In this document: positions 60,156-64,000 of the stretch, piece by piece
How the letters are laid out: each line of letters opens with the position of its first letter
Numbering within the stretch: the stretch's first letter is position 1
The notes under the pieces: model-generated
Told to the model about the DNA's origin: nothing
The model's input: the letters and a program-made list of their open reading frames with translations, nothing else
Database searches by the model: none
Made by a program: the position numbers and the translations under genes
Origin: Flavobacterium tructae
GTDB taxonomy: Bacteria > Bacteroidota > Bacteroidia > Flavobacteriales > Flavobacteriaceae
NCBI RefSeq assembly: GCF_002217475.1
Contig: NZ_MUHH01000017.1
Coordinates: forward strand, 422,991 to 486,990
DNA: 64,000 nucleotides
Direction of reading: 5' to 3'

Positions 60156-62657
60156 ATGAAAAGAATAATTTTACTCAGCTTATTTTTTGTACTCGCACTA
60201 GTGGGTGGCGTTGCTGCACAAACTAAAGTGAGTGGAATTGTTTTAGACAAATCGAATCAGCCGATTCCGTTTGCAAATGTTGTTTTTAAAGGGTCGAATA
60301 CGGGAATTGTTTCGAATGAAGACGGACGTTTTTATCTCGAATCGCCTAATACGTATACCACTTTAGTAGTGAGCTCAGCGGGATTTTCTGATCGGGAAGT
60401 TACGTTGGAAAAAGCGGTAAACTATGATTTTAAAATAGTTTTAAGTGAAGCTGAAGCACTGAATGAAGTGGTTATCTTTACCGGAAAAACCTCTAAGAAA
60501 AACAATCCTGCACTGGATATTCTGAGAAAAATCTGGGAACGTAAACGTAAGAACGGACTGTACCAATTCAGTCAGTATCAAATGCAGAAGTATGAAAAAG
60601 TCGAGTTTGACATGAACACGATTGATAGTGCTTTTATGAAGAATAAACTCTTCAAAGGAATGGAGTTTGTGTTCCAGCATGTTGATACATCCGAAGTTAC
60701 CGGAAAAACATATCTGCCAATTTTTATTAGTGAATCGCTTTATGATGTATACGGAGATAATAAATTAAAGAAAACAAAGGAGAATCTGACCGGAAATAAA
60801 ACGTCAGGGTTCAATGGTAATCAGCAGATTTTGTCTTTTGTAAAAGACCTGTACTCTGATTATAATATTTACGACAATCACCTTAAATTTTTCGATAAGA
60901 GCTTTACAAGTCCGCTTTCCAGAACCGGAATTGATGTCTACAATTATGTTTTAAAAGACAGTGCTTATGTTGACAAAAAATGGTGTTATAATATTGTTTT
61001 TTATCCAAGACGTAAAAATGAACTGACTTTTAAAGGGGATTTTTGGGTAAACGATACCACTTTTGCGATTAAAAAAATTAATATGGCCGTTACCAAAAGT
61101 GCCAATATTAACTGGGTAAAAGACATTTATATCGAACAGGAATTTGAGGTTGAGAATGATTCTGTATTTCTTCTGACCCGTGATTATATGATGTCTGATT
61201 TTGCTTTGAACAAAAAGGAAAAATCAAAAGGGGTTTACGGAAAGCGAACCACATTGTATAAAGATCATAAATTCAATCTTCAGAAACCGGAAAGTTTTTA
61301 TAAGCAGGAAGTTAATTTTATTGACAATTCCGTCTATACGAAATCGGATGAGTTTTGGAATGAAAACCGTTTTGAAAAACTCAATAAGGATGAAGCGGGT
61401 ATTTATAAAATGCTCGACACGCTGCAAACTGTCAAAAGATTCAAGCAACTCTATAGTTTAGTTTCTATTCTGGGAAGTGGTTATGTCGAGTTTAAGAATT
61501 TCGATTTTGGACCTATCTTTTCCACATTCGGTTATAATGAAGTTGAAGGATTGCGATTGCGTGCAGGAGGAAGGACTTATTTTGGCCCGAACGACCCTTG
61601 GCGTATACAAGCTTATACAGCATATGGTTTTGACGATAATAAATTCAAATACGGAGTTTCCGGAAAATGGATGGTGGACAAGAAAAACCGTGTCATTATC
61701 TCTGGAGGAAACAGGCGCGATATCGAACAAATTGGTGCGAGCTTAACGACTACGAACGATATTTTAGGGCGAAGTTTTGCTTCTTCGGCCTTATTTACCA
61801 CAGGAAGTAATGGAAAATTGACGAACATAAATCTGAGCAATGTTTCCCTTGAAATGGAGCCTCTTAAGAATTTTGTTGTTCAGGCCGGAGTTTCCTATAG
61901 AACTTTAGAATCGGCTTCCCCTACTTTTAGTTTAGACTATTATACTACTTTACCAAGTGCTGCGAATCCGGCTGGTGTAATAGCCAATAAAGTAACACAA
62001 TCCGAAGCGAACATTCAGTTTGAGTTTATGCCGAATCGTAAGACTATTGGTTTTGGAGTAGAGCGAAATATTGTTGACAGTCCGTTCAGTCATTTCTTTG
62101 TAAACTTTAGCTATGGTTTAAAAGGGGTTTTAAACAGTGATTTTGCTTATCAAAAAGTCCAATTGTTTTATAAACAACCTATTATTATCGGCCCGTTAGG
62201 AAGATCTAATATTATCATTGAAACCGGAAAAACCTTTGGTACAATTCCACTGGGATTAATGAGTGTAATACCAGGAAACCAGACTTATTTTACTATCGAG
62301 AATACCTTCAGTAATTTAAATTTCTATGAGTTTGTGACCGATCAGTATACCACTTTACAATGGAATCATGACTTTGGAGGAAGGCTGTTTGCAAGAATTC
62401 CTTTCATGAGAAAATTAAACTGGAGAGAATTTGTAGGAATCAGAGCAGTACACGGAACCATTTCGGATGCTAATCGTGCCATTAATGCTTCGGGCTTACC
62501 TTATAATGCACCCGAAAATGTGTATTGGGAATACAATGCCGGAATTGGAAATATTTTCAAAGTATTCCGTCTTGACTTCTCATGGAGAGGGAATTATCTC
62601 AATATGCCGGATGCAAGCAAATTTGCGATAAAAGGTTCATTTGGTTTTTATTTTTAG
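60156..62657 (+). CDS. DUF5686 outer-membrane protein with carboxypeptidase-like domain
   Basis: 833 residues from the ATG at 60156, which begins the signal peptide MKRIILLSLFFVLALVGGVAAQ; an in-frame ATG at 60123 lies in the terminator of pdhB and is unlikely. The order is signal peptide, a carboxypeptidase-regulatory-like beta domain (about 23-110; VSGIVLDKSNQPIPFANVVF), the DUF5686 region, and a predicted C-terminal outer-membrane barrel (about 450-833). Proteins of this family are conserved in Bacteroidota; their role is not known. They lack a plug, so they are not normal TonB receptors. The gene appears to be transcribed from its own, unseen promoter. Confidence 0.87.
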   Translation: MKRIILLSLFFVLALVGGVAAQTKVSGIVLDKSNQPIPFANVVFKGSNTGIVSNEDGRFYLESPNTYTTLVVSSAGFSDREVTLEKAVNYDFKIVLSEAEALNEVVIFTGKTSKKNNPALDILRKIWERKRKNGLYQFSQYQMQKYEKVEFDMNTIDSAFMKNKLFKGMEFVFQHVDTSEVTGKTYLPIFISESLYDVYGDNKLKKTKENLTGNKTSGFNGNQQILSFVKDLYSDYNIYDNHLKFFDKSFTSPLSRTGIDVYNYVLKDSAYVDKKWCYNIVFYPRRKNELTFKGDFWVNDTTFAIKKINMAVTKSANINWVKDIYIEQEFEVENDSVFLLTRDYMMSDFALNKKEKSKGVYGKRTTLYKDHKFNLQKPESFYKQEVNFIDNSVYTKSDEFWNENRFEKLNKDEAGIYKMLDTLQTVKRFKQLYSLVSILGSGYVEFKNFDFGPIFSTFGYNEVEGLRLRAGGRTYFGPNDPWRIQAYTAYGFDDNKFKYGVSGKWMVDKKNRVIISGGNRRDIEQIGASLTTTNDILGRSFASSALFTTGSNGKLTNINLSNVSLEMEPLKNFVVQAGVSYRTLESASPTFSLDYYTTLPSAANPAGVIANKVTQSEANIQFEFMPNRKTIGFGVERNIVDSPFSHFFVNFSYGLKGVLNSDFAYQKVQLFYKQPIIIGPLGRSNIIIETGKTFGTIPLGLMSVIPGNQTYFTIENTFSNLNFYEFVTDQYTTLQWNHDFGGRLFARIPFMRKLNWREFVGIRAVHGTISDANRAINASGLPYNAPENVYWEYNAGIGNIFKVFRLDFSWRGNYLNMPDASKFAIKGSFGFYF

Positions 62658-62691
62658 ATAAATTGTCAGATTTTTTCTTAATTTAGTTTCT

Positions 62692-63744
62692 ATGAGTATA
62701 ACTATAGAAAGTAAGAATCTAAATTGGACAAATAATCTCAGAGTTTTAGCCACCATCAGTGTGATCGTAGTGCATGTAGCCTGTGATATTCTGTATCAGT
62801 ACGGTCATATATCCAATTTTACCTGGTGGACAGGTAATGTTTATGACGGTCTTGTCCGTTTTTGTGTGCCAGTTTTTTTGATGCTTACCGGAGCATTAAT
62901 GCTGAACAAAAAATACGAACTGAATGATTTTTTGAGAAAAAAGTTCTCGAGAATTATTTTACCTTTCTTATTCTGGAGTCTTTTTTATGTTCTGCTAACC
63001 GTTAGAAGCGAATTTTTGTTAGAATCTGAAAAAGCATTTGTCGATATTTTTAAGCGTGCCTTTACACTTATTATCGGAGGGAGTTCCTTTCATTTATGGT
63101 ACATTTATATGGTAATTGGGATTTATCTTTTTATCCCGATTCTCAGCAAGTGGATTCAGAATGCCAATGAAAAGGAGATATTGTATTTTCTGGCCATTTG
63201 GATTTTTGCTCTAATGATCAATCAGCCCATTTTTTCTAAGTTCAGAATCAATGTTGATCTGACTTATTTTACAGGCTTTTTAGGATATCTGGTTTTGGGT
63301 TATTATTTGTCGGTCAAGTCATTTCAATATGATGCCCGAAGATTGAAACGAATTTCTGTACTCTTGCTTTCTTTTGGAGCTATTATTACCATTTTCGGAA
63401 CTTATTTTTTATCGATATCAGAAGATCGTTTTAATGAATATTTTTATGGTTACCTGACTTTTAATGTGATGCTGGTCTCTATTGGATTGTTTATTTTCTT
63501 CAAAAATTCAAAAATTTCAAATCCAACCCTCATTCGGGTTATTAATTTCATCAATAAATACAGCTACGGTATTTATCTGGTTCATATTCTGGTTTTACGG
63601 TTTCTGGTGTCTTCAGGAATCGATTATGATTTTATAAATCCGGTTTTGGCTATTCCGATTACAACGCTATTGTGTTTGTTCCTTTCTTCTTTTATTATTT
63701 ATGCGGTGAATAAACTTCCTTATGGGCAATACATTTCAGGATAA
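62692..63744 (+). CDS. Acyltransferase family 3 membrane protein
   Basis: 350 residues with about ten membrane helices. The family's arginine (R17) and histidine (H28 in VIVVHVACD) stand in the first helix region, with SFHLWYIYMVIGIYLFIP in the middle and the NKYSYGIYLVHILVLRFL helix near the end. Members transfer acyl groups, often acetyl, to sugars of surface polysaccharides or lipids in the inner membrane. The substrate cannot be told. It is 34 nt after the DUF5686 gene and may share its transcript. Confidence 0.88.
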   Translation: MSITIESKNLNWTNNLRVLATISVIVVHVACDILYQYGHISNFTWWTGNVYDGLVRFCVPVFLMLTGALMLNKKYELNDFLRKKFSRIILPFLFWSLFYVLLTVRSEFLLESEKAFVDIFKRAFTLIIGGSSFHLWYIYMVIGIYLFIPILSKWIQNANEKEILYFLAIWIFALMINQPIFSKFRINVDLTYFTGFLGYLVLGYYLSVKSFQYDARRLKRISVLLLSFGAIITIFGTYFLSISEDRFNEYFYGYLTFNVMLVSIGLFIFFKNSKISNPTLIRVINFINKYSYGIYLVHILVLRFLVSSGIDYDFINPVLAIPITTLLCLFLSSFIIYAVNKLPYGQYISG

Positions 63745-63763
63745 TTATTGCAGTAATTTTGTT

Positions 63764-63771
63764 TAATTTTG
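63764..63771 (+). promoter_or_regulatory. -7 element TAATTTTG before the DNA glycosylase gene
   Basis: A perfect TAnnTTTG match 20 nt before the ATG at 63792. A second perfect match lies at 63754-63761, so which one is used is open. Confidence 0.45.
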
Positions 63772-63791
63772 AGTATTCTTAAAACAAAGTT

Positions 63792-64000
63792 ATGCAGGAT
63801 GCCATTGATTTCCTATCTGCCAGAAACCCTGTTTTTCTGGATATTATAGATAAATACGGATTGCCGCCGATTCCAAAACGCCCGCAAGGTTTTGCGACTT
63901 TGGTATTGCTTATTTTAGAGCAACAAGTTTCGATAGATTCGGCGAAAGCAACGTTTTTAAAGATAAAAGCCTATACGACCTGCAGTCCTGAAAATATGGT
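63792..64000 (+). CDS. DNA-3-methyladenine glycosylase-like protein, N-terminal part (3' end outside window)
   Basis: 69 codons are visible from the ATG at 63792 to the window edge. The segment LPPIPKRPQGFATLVLLILE followed by QQVS is the start of the HhH-GPD domain of AlkA-like glycosylases, which remove alkylated bases from DNA. The helix-hairpin-helix and the catalytic aspartate lie beyond the edge and cannot be checked. It follows the acyltransferase by 47 nt with its own -7 element. Confidence 0.75.
   Translation, partial: MQDAIDFLSARNPVFLDIIDKYGLPPIPKRPQGFATLVLLILEQQVSIDSAKATFLKIKAYTTCSPENM

Overview
This is an AT-rich stretch of a Bacteroidota chromosome, almost certainly Flavobacteriaceae and most likely Flavobacterium or a close relative. 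The reasons are a 287-residue RpoD of the Bacteroidota type, the type IX secretion protein PorT, exosortase XrtF with its partner, a TamL lipoprotein, TonB-dependent receptors with STN and carboxypeptidase-like domains, DUF4249 and DUF5686 proteins, and matches to the Bacteroidota -7 promoter element TAnnTTTG upstream of about twenty genes. No rRNA, tRNA, CRISPR array, insertion sequence or prophage was seen. The first and last genes are cut by the window edges.

Layout. 1-4300: three tandem POT-family peptide transporters (first one partial). 4350-6213: one secreted thioredoxin-like protein with an intact WCGWC site and two paralogues that have lost it. 6266-11081 (minus): surE, a small membrane protein, lpxB, an NlpC/P60 lipoprotein and comEC in one probable operon. 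11283-16211: tail-specific protease, a secreted non-specific nuclease, rpe and rpoD. 16336-25939 (minus): a two-component pair (TPR histidine kinase and LytTR regulator), a small membrane protein, then a surface operon of a secreted protein, an STN TonB-dependent receptor, a DUF4249 lipoprotein and a barrel-less plug protein. 26045-29827 (minus): an orphan protein, pnp, rpsO and a GAF-type methionine sulfoxide reductase. 29899-33910 (plus): the XrtF pair and a three-gene set that looks concerned with copper (HYC_CC_PP protein, TonB-dependent receptor, HMA protein). 34040-42182: dedA, then the rod-shape cluster mreB-mreC-mreD-mrdA-rodA, and purH. 42349-48251: ABC permease, zinc alcohol dehydrogenase, lipocalin-like protein, XRE regulator, accD and fba. 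48310-53090: tamL, a TrmH-type methyltransferase, porT and ubiE/menG. 53660-58617: folA, a 2TM protein, a glycogen-binding-domain protein, thyA, a bifunctional nuclease, etfA and etfB. 59111-64000: pdhB, a DUF5686 outer-membrane protein, an acyltransferase and a partial DNA glycosylase.

Most of the window is ordinary core genome. The less ordinary parts are: (i) spacers made of exactly 7-bp-phased (once 8-bp-phased) repeats, usually arranged as palindromes and often between genes of one transcript; (ii) five copies of a short GATAT..TCC..GGA element in two clusters of opposite orientation around a lipocalin/XRE gene pair; (iii) cysteine-depleted thioredoxin-fold paralogues with duplicated promoters; (iv) the sensor-regulator plus receptor/DUF4249/plug cluster; (v) an AccD with no zinc-ribbon cysteines. 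None of these is proven to be a new system. The phased repeats and the thioredoxin-like paralogues are the best candidates for something undescribed.

Transcription signals are unusually readable. Rho-independent terminators close most transcripts, several of them shared by convergent genes, and a few -7 elements lie only 4 nt from the start codon, which suggests leaderless or nearly leaderless mRNAs.
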